Notes: generated from the letters alone by a model not told the origin. Positions 34,341 to 44,316 are shown, counted from the stretch's first letter. The stretch is 64,000 nucleotides of DNA from Symbiodinium sp. CCMP2592 (GCA_905221615.1 CAJNDT010000990.1:411108-475107); one strand, 5' to 3'. Numbers and translations: made by a program.

Positions 34341-35243
34341 CCCGAAACCCCAGAAGCCTTAAACATAAACCCCCAGACCCTGTCCCACATGGCTGCTTTA
34401 AGGAAAGTGAGTTGGCGAGCCGACAAACACGTTCTAGCGCGGCGCACTCAACGCGATACCAGTGGCCCATGGTGTCGGCAAGGAGGTCGGTGCTGAACCC
34501 GGTCACAGTTTCCTGCACCACATAAGGCTCCTGCAGCAGGAGCCGCTGGCAGATCCACGCGAACAGTGGTCCTGTGGATCTTCCCTGTGAACCCCTTTTG
34601 CTGCCGCGGCTGCTGTAGTCGACACAAGGGGTGCCTGCGATGTGGACATCTGCAGGCAAAGCCTGGCACAACCGCTTGTCTGCATGAACTTCAGTGCAGC
34701 AACAAGCAGCAACAAGCCCCGGTCCACAACGCATCTACTACTCTGAAATGACATGTTTAAAGCTACCCTGCTGTTCCATGGAGCCAACAGATCGACACTT
34801 GAGACAGCACGCATGTGTTCTCACCAGGCTCTTGATGCCGGATTTGCTAATGAGCTCTTTCATCACATCCACGAAATGACCTTGCAACATGATAGCATCG
34901 ATCTTGTGCTTCATTGTGTCCGTCCAGAAACAGTTCAATTCCCCGAACAAGTGTTCCGGACCACACGGATGACGCAGAGAAGTTCTGTCTGGGATTTCGA
35001 AAACCATTCCACACCGAACACATTCCTGATTATGGCCCGATCCTGCAGCGGCATCCCAAGTTCATGGGACAATGCAAGGAATATCAGTTCCATCGCCGTC
35101 GCTGGTGTGTCCACGCCCGAAAAGGCTGTTGACATGCAGATGCCGTCCGCACATCCGCGCAGATGCTCCAGGAACCCTTGGTATGTGTAACTAACCAATA
35201 TTGCACGTTTTCTGCTCTGCAAACATAGCGTGCAACAGCTCAA
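34340..35243 (-). pseudogene. Truncated cytosine-5 DNA methyltransferase remnant
   Basis: Minus-strand segments in order carry features of the C5-MTase fold: motif I region with TAFSGVDTPATAMEL (about 35130-35090), the next segment with ELLRHP.. and EHLFGELNCFW, and the motif IV region HIAGTPCVDYSSRG with the catalytic Pro-Cys (about 34620), followed by VVQETV where ENV is usual in motif VI. Breaks seen: a one-base loss (or two-base gain) at about 34985 shifts frame between the first two segments; two consecutive TAG codons at 34735-34740 separate the second and third; the C-terminal motifs VIII-X are absent and telomere-type repeat begins near 34370. Dinoflagellates are known to carry C5-MTases, some within retrotransposons; no reverse transcriptase was found nearby, so that link is only a possibility. 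Introns could explain one of the breaks, but not the missing end. Confidence 0.75.
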
Positions 35244-35742
35244 ATGGCCAGTTCATCAGATTCTCAACCTTCTGCATTCGCTCACGCTGGCAACTAGCTG
35301 CCTGCGTATACACATAGGACGAAGTAGCTTCAGCTGAAGAAGGCTTTGCTAGTCGATCGCTTGACTTGGTGAAGCACTCTTCTGGCCGAGGTAGTTGTGG
35401 ATGTTCTAGCTCTATGACTGAGCACAACTTTTCGGAATCGGGCTCGGGTTTCTCTGACTTTGTATTCTCGCATGAATCCTCCATTCTGTCATCATGTTGT
35501 GCTCGCTTCACCAATGAAGCCAGTGAATCTGGATGATTCTGATCCTGACCCGACTCTGGAAACTCCACCATCACTGGTGATTCCGTCGTAGCTGGTGGCT
35601 GAGACAAGTTCGCGTCGGCTGTGGTCTGTGTAAGGAGCCTGAGTGTGTCTGCGGTGTCATCAGTCTGATTAGATTCAGATGTTTTGGTATCAGTAGGCTG
35701 CCTGGAAACTCGCGGTTGGGCATTCGGACATGCCCTAAGCAA
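35191..35742 (-). CDS. Ser/Thr/Pro-rich ORF just upstream of the methyltransferase remnant
   Basis: 183 codons on the same strand, ending 50 bases into the methyltransferase segment in another frame. The protein is hydrophilic and disordered-looking with many Thr, Ser, Gln and Glu (LTQTTADANLSQPP, SEKPEPDSEKLC) and ends ENLMNWPFELLHAMFAEQK, which looks more ordered. It may be the N-terminal region of the same gene, joined by an intron or separated by a further frameshift. No domain recognised. Confidence 0.5.
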   Translation of the reverse strand: MLRACPNAQPRVSRQPTDTKTSESNQTDDTADTLRLLTQTTADANLSQPPATTESPVMVEFPESGQDQNHPDSLASLVKRAQHDDRMEDSCENTKSEKPEPDSEKLCSVIELEHPQLPRPEECFTKSSDRLAKPSSAEATSSYVYTQAASCQRERMQKVENLMNWPFELLHAMFAEQKTCNIG

Positions 35743-35799
35743 TGAACTGTAGGCTCAAACTCATGGCAGGTCACTGACGGCAAACTTAGCAGCATTATA

Positions 35800-36250
35800 A
35801 TTATGGATTTCCAGACAGCGGCTGTTCCACCGCTTGCCTTGGGTTTGGATCACGACTGCACCGTGCCGCATGCATCCCGCAGCAGCAATGATAACAGCTT
35901 GATTTCAGGGTTGCGTAGTTTCTTTTCGGTGTTCAGACGTGGAGTCCTTGCCTCGCAAAAGGCTGAGTGTTGTGGCGGGCGTGGGGTGACTGCCGCAGTG
36001 CACTGGTGACTGCAAGCGGGCCCTCGCTTTGGGGCAACTTATCCCAGCCCAAGGTCCCTTCGAGTGCTCACTGTGGGAGTGCCTTAGTTTCCAACACCCG
36101 GTCGCCCTCACGTCGCCGCCTGCCTGACATGGGGGGCCCCACCCTGATCCATTGGTTTTGTCGAGTTTCATGATGGATTACACGGATTTTGTTTCGGTTG
36201 ACATAGTGAGGGGGCTGTAAAAATAATTCAGCTGGGTTTAGTTTGGGCAA
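35800..36250. other. Gap 35.8-36.25 kb, coding-like but unassigned
   Basis: GC-rich unique sequence. A minus-strand frame at 36068-36250 (RQNQWIRVGPPMSGRRR) could be an exon upstream of the 35.2-35.7 kb ORF; overlapping frames on both strands leave it open. Confidence 0.3.
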
Positions 36251-36299
36251 AGTTATCGTTAACTACGCAAACATGGACTAAGAAGGAAATCGCATTGCT

Positions 36300-36480
36300 T
36301 TCTTCCGGGCCACTGTGGTCTCCATAGCTTCGGGTTTGGTAAGAGCATAGGATTTGGGGCTATTGGTGTATCCTTTGGTGGGAGTGGTCCTTACGTCATG
36401 GATCCTACTGTTCAGGATTTGCATCGGCTATTGGGGTTCTGAAACTCCCAGGGCCCTTTACTTCAGGTTTTTTGCTTGAA
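36300..36480. repeat. Decayed family D element
   Basis: GGGAGTGGTCCTTACG and ATGGATCCTACTGTTCAGG, then GGGGTTCTGAAACTCCCA, match the D layout with many changes. Confidence 0.35.
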
Positions 36481-36950
36481 GCTCATTTATGGGGTTTAGG
36501 GTTTAGGGTTGAGGGTCTGGGGTTTGCGGTTCAGGGCGCAAGAGATCGCTGCAGGCCAACTCCTCAAAGACCTATAACCAATGCGATTCGATCCCAAACC
36601 CTGCAAAACCCTGTCAACCCTGATCCTTGATGCAACCATACACCCTGAAAACTAAACAAAAGAACCAAACTCCCCAATCGAACCTCTGAAAAATGCTAAA
36701 TTCTAAACCCCTGAACCCTAAACCCCTAAACCCTAAAAGAAAGAGCCCTAAACCCCCCAAAGCTTAAACTGAAAAAGCAGAACACAAGCCCCAAGTCGGC
36801 GGGTTAGGGTTTGGGTTCAGCGTTTTGGGGTTACAGTGTTAGGGTTAGGGGTTTAGGGTTTAGGGTTTTGGGTTTAGGGTTTAGGGTTTGGGGTTTGGGG
36901 TTTAGGGTCAGGGTTTAGGCTTTAGGATTCAGGGTTTATGGGGGATTTTG
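36480..36950. repeat. Telomere-type repeat region
   Basis: TTTAGGG units at 36495-36515 and 36835-36930, and CCCTAAACCCC at 36700-36760, in both orientations. Confidence 0.8.
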
Positions 36951-38480
36951 CTCCTAGGCTGCAACTAGGATTTTACTTTGCACGTTACACGTCCCCGTCC
37001 TGGGCCGCCTTGGCTTTGTTTCCAAGGCTGTCCACTGCCTGGACTTTGAAGTAACCAGGGAGAAAAAAGCATAGACTTTTATGTCATAATGGCTCCTTTA
37101 AGGAACAGGCACCAAAAAAAGTACTAAAGTATGGTACTCCAAACCCAGGCTGCGGAGTCTCCGGTGACCCTGGAGACCGAGACTGGCTCGGAGGGTACGG
37201 CCGCTGCCTGAATCGACGAAGGAGGGTTTTCTGCTAGGTCTTCGGGCTTCGGGCTTCGGGTTCGAGGATCTATATACCTAGCTCCCAAAAGTAAGTGAAT
37301 TGATGGCATAACGCCAATAACGGACTACGATGCTGCATGCTCTTGGGGGTCCCTAGACCCTACGTAACCCCCTAAACCCAAAACAGTGGGTTTAGGCCTT
37401 GAGGATTTCGCGGGTTTCGCACTTCAGGGTTTCGGACTTGCGTCGCGAAACTGGTTCCCAGCAGAGGCTTTAGGGTTTCGGGTTTTGGAATGACGTCAGG
37501 ATGCCCGGTCTTTCCTAAAAGGCCTCAAGATAGACTTCAAAGCCCGAATCCCTAAAACTCGGAAACCCTCAACAAGAACCGTTGACATGAACAGTGCATC
37601 TTGCCATTAACACCACGAGACTGCATAAAATCCCACAAAACCTCGAAAACCCTACAGAGTCAGAGGCCCTATAAAGCCCTGTACTAAAGTCTATTACAAC
37701 CCCCAGACAACCCGACCAAACCTCAAAGCCTTTTAGAAAGCCTTATATCAATGAAGCCTTTAAAGGAATCCTAGAACCCCATACAACCCTCCCAAAAACC
37801 CGCCCCCAAAACGAACCTCGGAGGACTTCGAATCTCCGCTTGCTGCAGCCTCCCGGCCTGCACACGGGAGCGTCAGCGTGACGTTCTTGCTAATTCTTGT
37901 GTGTTTTGAGCTTTAGGGCTCTGTTTCGGTTTAGGGTTTAGGTTGGCTTTACCTAAACCCCAAAAGTAGGTAAGATAATCGCCCAACACCTACACAAGGC
38001 CATTAGTCTACACCCTTTTTGGGTCCAGGGAAGGAAGGGTTCAGGGTCTGGAAGGCTTGGGCTTAGGGTTTGAGCATCTCTAGATTTGTTTATTGGGTGG
38101 GGTCGCTTTGGTTCTTTTTAATGCAGGGTTTAGGATTTCGGATTTCGGGTTCCCTTTCAATGGTAATGAAGGTGGCAAAAACTTCTGGGTTTGTAAAGTC
38201 AGGTTTCTTCTGTTTTGGCTTTAGGGTGAGGTGTCGGGGCGGATATCGGGCTTATAGATATTAGGGTTTAGGGTTTAGGGTTTAGGGGTTTAGGGTTTAG
38301 GGATTATACAGTGTCAAACTTTCCGTATTGGCTTTTTTTGAGGTCGGGCCGGGCTTGCGGCTAAGTTCGGTGTGTTATTGTTTGGCTTGGGTCGGGCTCC
38401 AGGCATCTCAGGGATTCGGCGTAATCAGCACCTCTCAAGTCGTTTTTGGTGGTGCTTTTAATTTTAATCGGTAAGCTTGC
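36950..38480. other. Gap 36.95-38.48 kb, no gene supported
   Basis: Unique sequence and CCCTAAA-like patches. TTTAGGG tract at 38262-38305. A 37-base phrase near 37965 (AGGTAAGATAATCGCCC) resembles one at 33779. Short open islands (37130-37240, 37800-37900) lack clear signals. Confidence 0.35.
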
Positions 38481-38481
38481 T

Positions 38482-38687
38482 GGTTTAATAAATTTGCTTT
38501 GTGGCTGTTGGTGTTGGAACGTACGGTTGATGATATAAATCCTGCATTACACATAATAAGGAGTATACCATAATTCCCATGGTTTAGGGTCATTAAGGTA
38601 ATGCAGGATTTATATCCTCAACCGTAGGAGTGCAGCCGCCCCTGCAGCGCCTGCACTCACGGGAACTGCAGGCTGCAAGTGCCATAA
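38482..38687 (+). CDS. Cys-rich hypothetical exons split by a family C element, plus strand
   Basis: Frame up to 38520 (LLCGCCWCWN) joins in phase with 38628-38687 (ECSRPCSACTHGNC, stop TAA 38685-38687) when 38521-38627 is removed as a GT...AG intron (GGAAC|GTACGG, CCGTAG|GAGTGC). Cys-rich character continues across the junction, which supports the join. The start of the first exon is unclear. No known Cys-rich family could be named from so short a piece. Confidence 0.45.
38521..38627 (+). mobile_element. Family C palindromic element, copy 2, acting as an intron
   Basis: Element TACGGTTGATGATATAAATC to GATTTATATCCTCAACCGTA (38522-38626) with one flanking G on each side forms GTACGG...CCGTAG, that is, both splice dinucleotides. 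Other copies: 19547, 51149, 51926, 52561. Confidence 0.7.
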
Positions 38688-39029
38688 GGAGGTGGGGCGG
38701 GGCTGCAAAGAGAGTGCCGCTGCAAGAACTACGATTTAGGGTTAATTCTGGGAACTCTAGGCCAGTTAGGTGTGAGTCAAATTCGCATGCAAGACTAAAC
38801 GTCACAGCTGGAGCAACGATTTAGGGTTTAGGGTAGCGTGCGGGGACTGCAAGGGGATTGTAGGGTGCAGCAACCGCATGAATCTAGGACTGCGGGCTCT
38901 GTGCGGGTCTGTGATCTGACAAAGACAAGGGTTACCAAGGAGCACTGAGGAATGGCAAGATCAAGACAGGTAACATGACACCCCAAGACTAATTTTTCGA
39001 CGAATCTTATTGTTTGTGTTGAGTGAACA

Positions 39030-39039
39030 AGTATGTGGT

Positions 39040-39071
<32 letters not shown>

Positions 39072-39320
39072 TGGTGGTGGTGGTGGAGGCAGTACTAGCA
39101 ATAGCAGTAGCAGTAGCAGCAGTGGTAGTCGTCGTCGTCGTAGTGGTAGTGGTACTGGTGTGGTAATGGTAGCCGCAGTGGCAGCGGCTGTAGCAGCAGA
39201 AGAAGCAGTAGGAGGTGTAAGAGTAGCAGTAGGAGGAGCAGGAGTGAGGAGCAGCAGCAGCAGGACGAAGAGCAGTAGTATTAGAACGAGGAGGAGTAGC
39301 AGCAAGAGCGGGAGCAGCCA
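39030..39320. repeat. GGT/GGC then AGC/AGT trinucleotide tract
   Basis: GGTGGCGGTGGC followed by AGCAGTAGCAGCAGTGG units; yields poly-Gly, poly-Ser and poly-Pro frames. Not a gene. Confidence 0.9.
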
Positions 39321-39364
39321 TCACAAGTAGTTGACATGTTTGCAACTGTGTCTTTCTGTTCTTC

Positions 39365-39676
39365 GTGTTCGTCTTCTTATCCTTACTTCATCAACGATTA
39401 ATGCTGCTGCGACGGCTAGTGTTGCTGCACATGTCATTCCTGTGCATTAGCTTGCTCGGAATTGCAAGAAAGACGTACTTTGTAAACATCAACCCTAAGC
39501 CCTTGAACCTGAATCCTAGACCATCCCGCCATGGTTTCAGGTGGCCTTCATCTACACGCCGTCGCTTGACACCGGCTGCATCTCGGGCTAAGGCCGCCTT
39601 TGTTGCGGACATCAGGCTCGTAGGGCCCAACTTAAAGGTTGAAGTCCATTTTTTCGAGCTGGGGATTCTGAGCTAA
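39365..39676 (+). other. Open frame, 103 codons, doubtful
   Basis: Contains telomere-type DNA (NPKPLNLNPRP) in the middle. The end (ADIRLVGPNLKVEVHFFELG) is protein-like. Possible exon at about 39580-39676 only. Confidence 0.2.
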
Positions 39677-39833
39677 TAATGCCAATACTGTTTTGGGGGT
39701 TCCTTATTGTCATCATAGAAAAATGATGGTTCATGGCTTTTTGTTTAAAGCACCTTTTCCTTCGTTACGGAAGTCCATAGCATTTATAGGATCATTTAGG
39801 CTTAGGCTTTAGGGTTTCGGTGTAAGCTGGCAG

Positions 39834-40010
39834 GCAGAAGTTCGCAGGCCCGTAGACTATACTGAACTTAGAACCCTAGCAAAATTATAATTTTAGCTGT
39901 TTCTTAGGGATTATAGTAAAGAAAAATTAAAAATATATATTTGTAAGTATCCCTAAGTAGATGCTGGCTGGAGAGTCCGGAGCGGAGTTTAGAGATCATG
40001 ATTAGGCAAA
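39834..40010 (+). CDS. Hypothetical exons around family I copy 2, plus strand
   Basis: Exon 39834-39851 (acceptor GCTGGCAG|GCAGAA; codons for QKFAG) joins in phase to a frame starting at 39958 (RCWLESPERS) when 39852-39957 is removed. The downstream exon limit is not determined; it reaches telomere-type sequence near 40020. Small exons, so moderate support only. Confidence 0.35.
39852..39957 (+). mobile_element. Family I introner-like element, copy 2
   Basis: 106 bp from GTAGACTATACTGAACTTAG to AAGTATCCCTAAG, same core as the copies at 33488 and 58495 (AACCCTAGCAAAATTATAAT). Begins GT, ends AG. Flanking TAG on both sides may be a 3-bp target duplication. Confidence 0.7.
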
Positions 40011-40129
40011 GCGGGTCTTTGGGTTTAGGGTTTTTGGTTTGGGGTGCTGGGTTTGGGGTTTTGTGCTTTAGGCTTCGGGTCTAATTCGGGGTTTGAGTTT
40101 AAGGTTTAGGGAATTATGGAGTCTCACTG

Positions 40130-40400
40130 TTCCTGTACATGGACCACCATTGGCAGAAGCATCATCACCACAAGTCACCACGATCACCACCGTCAGCACC
40201 AGCACCATCATCAGCAACGGCAACAACAAACACACCATCGATCTCATCGGCACAATCATCATCGCCATCAATGATCATGATCGTCGTTGTGATGGTCATA
40301 GTGTCATAGGGACCAACACCAGCACCATCAGCAGCGCCAGCAGCAACAGCAGCGGCACACCGCTAGGACCGCTAGGATTGCCAATATCGCCATCATCAAC
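40130..40400. repeat. CAC/CAT/CAG degenerate simple sequence
   Basis: CATCATCAGCAACGGCAAC-type units give Ser/Thr/Ile-rich and His-rich frames. Not taken as a gene. Confidence 0.7.
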
Positions 40401-40730
40401 GGCTCAGCAAAGGTATAGTCATCCCCACGGAGCGGTGCGTCTGAGAGTCACAGCAAAAATGGGTGCTCCAGCAACGAACTGCCAATGTCTGCTCTCCAGA
40501 AAATAGAGCGGCGTACGCAGAAGCATGGCATTTAGGGCCAATCTTGGGGTCTCTAATTCACTGGGCTTCCTCCATACCCCGAATCCCGAAAGAATCAAAA
40601 CCCTGAACCCGAAAGCCTGAATACCCCATCACCCATCTCCTGAATGGTTCAAGCCATCAAATAACCATGCCGAAACCCTTATAGCTGCCGACATAGAACC
40701 CTTCAAAGAGCCTTAATATAGGAACCTTAC

Positions 40731-40830
40731 AGCAATAGCTAGAACAGGGTTTTGGGGCCCATTATGCTTATGCTCATATTAAGCAAACCCTCCAAGATAG
40801 TATTGGTAGTTATCTAGGCCCCCATGTTAC
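40731..40830. repeat. Family G element
   Basis: GCTAGAACAGGGTTTTGGGG at the left, TAGTATTGGTAGTTATCTAGG at the right (approximate). Confidence 0.6.
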
Positions 40831-40852
40831 TCCACTTCTTAAGGCCCCTCTT

Positions 40853-40961
40853 CCCAGAGAGCCAATACCCCTAAATTCAGGAATATAGCTTAAATCATAT
40901 TATGAAGCCCCTAATGATTCAAGGTATATTCCTTAATTTAGGGGGTATTGGGCTCTCTGGG
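40853..40961. repeat. Family A palindromic element, copy
   Basis: CCCAGAGAGCCAATACCCC to GGGGGTATTGGGCTCTCTGGG (20-base arm shown in part), centre TTAAATCATATTATGAAGCC. Confidence 0.85.
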
Positions 40962-41059
40962 TTCGCCGATTCGCCTCCAGAGCATTCACCTCGGTAAACT
41001 TCCGCAGCCATCGCAAGGACACGCTGTAGTGACGATGCCGCTTCCTCGAGGTTTCTGGG

Positions 41060-41130
41060 GTTTAGCTGGGGGTTATGGGTTTAGGGGTTTCCGCGTTTAG
41101 GGTTTAGGGGTTTAGGGTTTAGGCGGGTTT
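41060..41130. repeat. TTTAGGG patch
   Basis: GGTTTAGGGGTTTAGGG units with minor changes. Confidence 0.8.
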
Positions 41131-41471
41131 AGGGGTTTAGGGTCGTAGCTTTGCGGCTTTGAGAAGTATTTCTGCATAGGTACCTCTATAAGAACCATTA
41201 AGGAATTTCAAAAAGTTTCCCAATTTGACACCTAGGCTTTTAACTTGAATGGACCTAGTGCTTAGGGATTGGGGGGGGAGGGGTGGGCGCTTGGAGTTCC
41301 GGGTTGAATATTTACACTTTCGATTCCGGTTCACGACTTACTTGAGGGTTCTGAGATTTCTCTTTCAGCAAGGACTCAAGTCTCAAGGCTGAGCTAAAGC
41401 CTCAGCCGCCTCAACCCTAAACCCCATAACGTCTGCATCTCGAAGCCTTGAAGCTAGAGCGCAAACCCTGA

Positions 41472-42244
41472 AACCCTAAACCCTAAATCCTCAAGCCTGA
41501 GCCCCCAGCATGAACAAAACACTATGAGCCACACAAACAAGACCCAGAACCATATTCAAGACTCCAAACAGGCTTGCATACGCCGTGTATTGAAATCACA
41601 ACCAACACCACAAACCCCATGAACGGGGTCGGAACAACTTGTATCATGTAACTGTACGATACTATAGGACAACACTCTGTTCTGGTTCCGAAGACCCCAT
41701 ACGCAACCCTTGACCTGACAAATCCCTATTCAGAGCCAAGGAAAATTCAAACGTTGCTCAAGCTCCACCATCCCCCTCTGATCCTCTGAAAACCATCCAG
41801 TCCAAAAGGACCTAAACCATAAACCCTAACCCTAAGCCATAAACCCTAAACCCCAAACCATAAACCCTAAACCATAAACCCTAAACCCTAAACCCTAAAT
41901 CCTCAAGCCTGAGCCCCCAACATGAACAAAACACTATGAGCCACACAAACAAGACCCAGAACCATATTCAAGACTCCAAACAGGCTTGCATACGCCGTGT
42001 ATTGAAATCACAACCAACACCACAAACCCCATGAACGGGGTCGGAACAACTTGTATCATGTAACTGTACGATACTATAGGCCAACACTCTGTTCTGGTTC
42101 CGAAGACCCCACACGCAACCCTTGACCTGACAAATCCCTATTCAGAGCCAAGGAAAATTGAAACGCAGCGCAAGCTCCACCATCCCCCTCGGATCCTCTG
42201 AAAATACCATCCAGTCCAAAAGAACCTATACCATAAACCCTAAA
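41472..42244. repeat. Tandem duplication, 412-bp period, two copies
   Basis: Copy 1 about 41472-41830, copy 2 about 41884-42244, from CCTCAAGCCTGAGCCCCCA to CCATCCAGTCCAAAAG. The copies differ at only a few positions (e.g. AGGACAAC/AGGCCAAC, GTTGCTCAAG/GCAGCGCAAG, a 3-bp insertion). The junction is CCCTAAACCATAAA repeat, suggesting unequal exchange in telomere-type DNA. Confidence 0.9.
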
Positions 42245-42420
42245 CCCTAAGCCATAAACCCTGAACCCCAAACAATAAACCCTAAACCCTGAACCCTAAA
42301 CCATAAACCCTAAACCCTAAACCACAAACCCTAAACCCGAAACCATAAACCCTAAACCACAAACCCTAAACCCTAAACCATATTCCCTACACCCTAAACT
42401 ATAAATCCTAAACCTCGACA
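42244..42420. repeat. CCCTAAACCATAAA repeat tract
   Basis: About 170 bp of alternating CCCTAAA and CCATAAA units. Confidence 0.85.
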
Positions 42421-42489
42421 CAAACTATCAAGCGCTCAGATGAGGGCCCCACTGGTCTTCGGCAAACTCCCTTACCTGCGCGTAGACCT

Positions 42490-42901
42490 GGGAGTTTCCG
42501 AAAATGGGGGGTACCTTTTACAGGGATCCTTTAAAGGTTCCTTAAAGGGATCGATAAGGGGTTCTATAAAGGGTTTAGGGCTTCCGAGAATGAGGGGTAC
42601 CTTTATTTTGGTGTCCTTATAATAAGGATCTTACTATTTAGGGTACTATATTACTTAGAGGATCATGGGACTTAGTAAGTAGGTTATAATTGGGGTTATA
42701 AGTCCCCTAAGTGGGGTTATCCTAGCTATAACCTACTTATAACCTTACTTACTAAGTCCCATGAGCCTTCAAGTAGACCCTAAACCCTAAACCCCATAGA
42801 TCCCTTTAAGGAGCCCTATAGATCCCTTTAAGGAGCCCTTTAAGAACCCTTACTAAGTCCCATGAGCCTTCAAGTAGGGTCCCCTATTTTCGGAAACTCC
42901 C
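42490..42901. repeat. Composite: family D ends enclosing a family B variant
   Basis: GGGAGTTTCCGAAAATGGGG at 42490 and its complement CCTATTTTCGGAAACTCCCA at 42881-42901 are the outer D ends. A second D-like end starts at about 42580. Inside lies a complete B variant at 42652-42775 and a second B end at 42848-42877, with CCCTAAA and GATCCCTTTAAGG blocks. Nested insertions are the simplest explanation. Confidence 0.7.
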
Positions 42902-43243
42902 ACCTCGTCGTCGCCAGCCAAAGTGCGAGACACCTGCGTACACAGTGGCGAAGGTGCCGGAATTTAGGTTTAGGGTTGAGGGGTTAGAAGAATGGCTCGA
43001 ATTAATTTAGGGTTTAGGGTTTAGAAGAGGGGCCAGAATTGAGGGTTTAGGGTTTAGAAGAGGGGTTTGGGATGTGTAGCATTCGAATTTCAAGTCTCGG
43101 GGATCCGGATGCATTGAAGTTGTGTGTTGGGCGGGTCCCGGAGGTTTGGGGTTCTAGGGTTTGGGATTAGTTTTTCTCGGGCGATTAGGGTTCCATGAAA
43201 CCTACTATCGGTGACAATACATTAGATGTTCAGTGTTTAGGGC

Positions 43244-43460
43244 TTAGGGAGTGTCGAGTCCCTGCTTGCGGGCATGGACAGGCGTGGCAAAGGAGTGATC
43301 ATTCAAATAGAAATGGGCCAAGTTCCCGGTATGAGAAAAACGAGCTTTCGCAGCCCACAAATCAACATAGTAACTCCTAAACTGCAACGCGGGAGCATAG
43401 TCAGGAGGACCAACTATAGTATTACAACAGAACCCACTTTCCCGAACGGAAAGCTCCATT
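43244..43460 (-). other. Coding-like region, minus strand preferred
   Basis: Minus frame of about 70 codons with SYYVDLWAAKARFSHTG and HFYLNDHSFATPVHARK. A plus-strand frame of 117 codons (43274-43627) overlaps, so strand is not settled. Unique, non-repetitive DNA. Confidence 0.35.
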
Positions 43461-43616
43461 GTCTACGTAGTTCACCCCAGAAGTCCCAACAGTCGAGATC
43501 TCGCAGAGGCTCCGCATCGTTTCATTGTGTAATATACCTTCAATCATCGTTTGGATCCCCCGATCAGTTAAGGTATATTCCTTCATTAATGAGGTTTTGG
43601 AGTCTTTTGGCAACTA

Positions 43617-43724
43617 TAGGGGCCTGAATAATTAGAATAGGGTTTTGGAGCCGATTATGCTATAGCTAATAAATAAGGACCCCCCCCTCAAAAAAAAAAA
43701 GCATTGGAAATTCTTTAGGCCCTA
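43617..43724. repeat. Family G element
   Basis: GGGGCCTGAATAATTAGAAT at the left, a poly-A run in the right half, ending TTCTTTAGGCCC. Its right end supplies the stop codon of the adjacent minus-strand coding fragment. Confidence 0.65.
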
Positions 43725-44051
43725 TGTAAATCTCCCTCTGGCCAAAGATCCGGTATCTTCAGTTTGGTGGGTTCCTTTTCCAAGATGTGCTTCCACTGCT
43801 GCCATCCTTGACTCCAGCTCGTACAGCTTGTAAGCCTGGCTCTCCACGCGGTCCAAGAGGAGGTTCAGCGTGTCGAGCATCTCTTCCTTGGACATCCCCG
43901 TGGGCTGTCCTTCTTCTACCTCTTCCTTGTCTTGTGCTTCCGCACGGCTGCGGTAGAGGCACTGTTCCTTCTGCTTCAGCTCAAAAACTGCAACGGTACT
44001 TCCTACTGCAAAACACTCAAAGTTCCTGAAGCTGCACGGCTCTCTGATCGC
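43725..44051 (-). CDS. Coiled-coil-like exon or gene fragment, minus strand
   Basis: Open minus-strand frame of about 108 codons between a TGA at 44052 and a TAG formed at 43722-43724 by the family G element. Composition is typical of a real protein: CLYRSRAEAQDKEEVEEG, then MSKEEMLDTLNLLLDRV, QAYKLYELESRMAAVEAHL, with Leu/Glu/Lys spacing suggesting an amphipathic helix. Likely exon start at a CTTCAG|GAACTT or GATCAG|AGAGCC acceptor. The donor is uncertain (TTTG|GCCAGA is possible). Longer ATG-started frames on other strands here are shadows. No family named. Confidence 0.55.
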
Positions 44052-44113
44052 TCATGACTCGGGAGTGGCTCATATGCGCAACTCGAAACCTTTCAGCCTT
44101 AATGAGCTGCAGG

Positions 44114-44118
<5 letters not shown>

Positions 44119-44155
<37 letters not shown>

Positions 44156-44180
44156 GATATAGATATAGATATAGTGGCCT
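44119..44180. repeat. TA and ATAGAT microsatellite
   Basis: About 30 bp of TA then ATAGATATAGAT. Confidence 0.95.
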
Positions 44181-44316
44181 TAGTTATCAGAATGGGGCTT
44201 CAGAGTATACGAATAAGGAGCCCTGTGCAAGAGTCCCTATTCGTAATCATTGCGACCCCTCATTTAGTCCCGAACCCTAGGCTCGAAATCCTGTTCCCCA
44301 GACCATTACACTCCAC

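Noticed and set aside
39007..39345. Gly-, Ser-, Pro- and Thr-rich ORFs
   Set aside because: Translations of GGT/GGC and AGC/AGT simple repeats on both strands.
42074..42271. ORFs encoding GLGFRVYGLGFRV-like peptides here and elsewhere (8215, 14764, 18422, 30957)
   Set aside because: These peptides are the translation of GGGTTTAGGGTTTAGGG; they reflect repeat, not protein.
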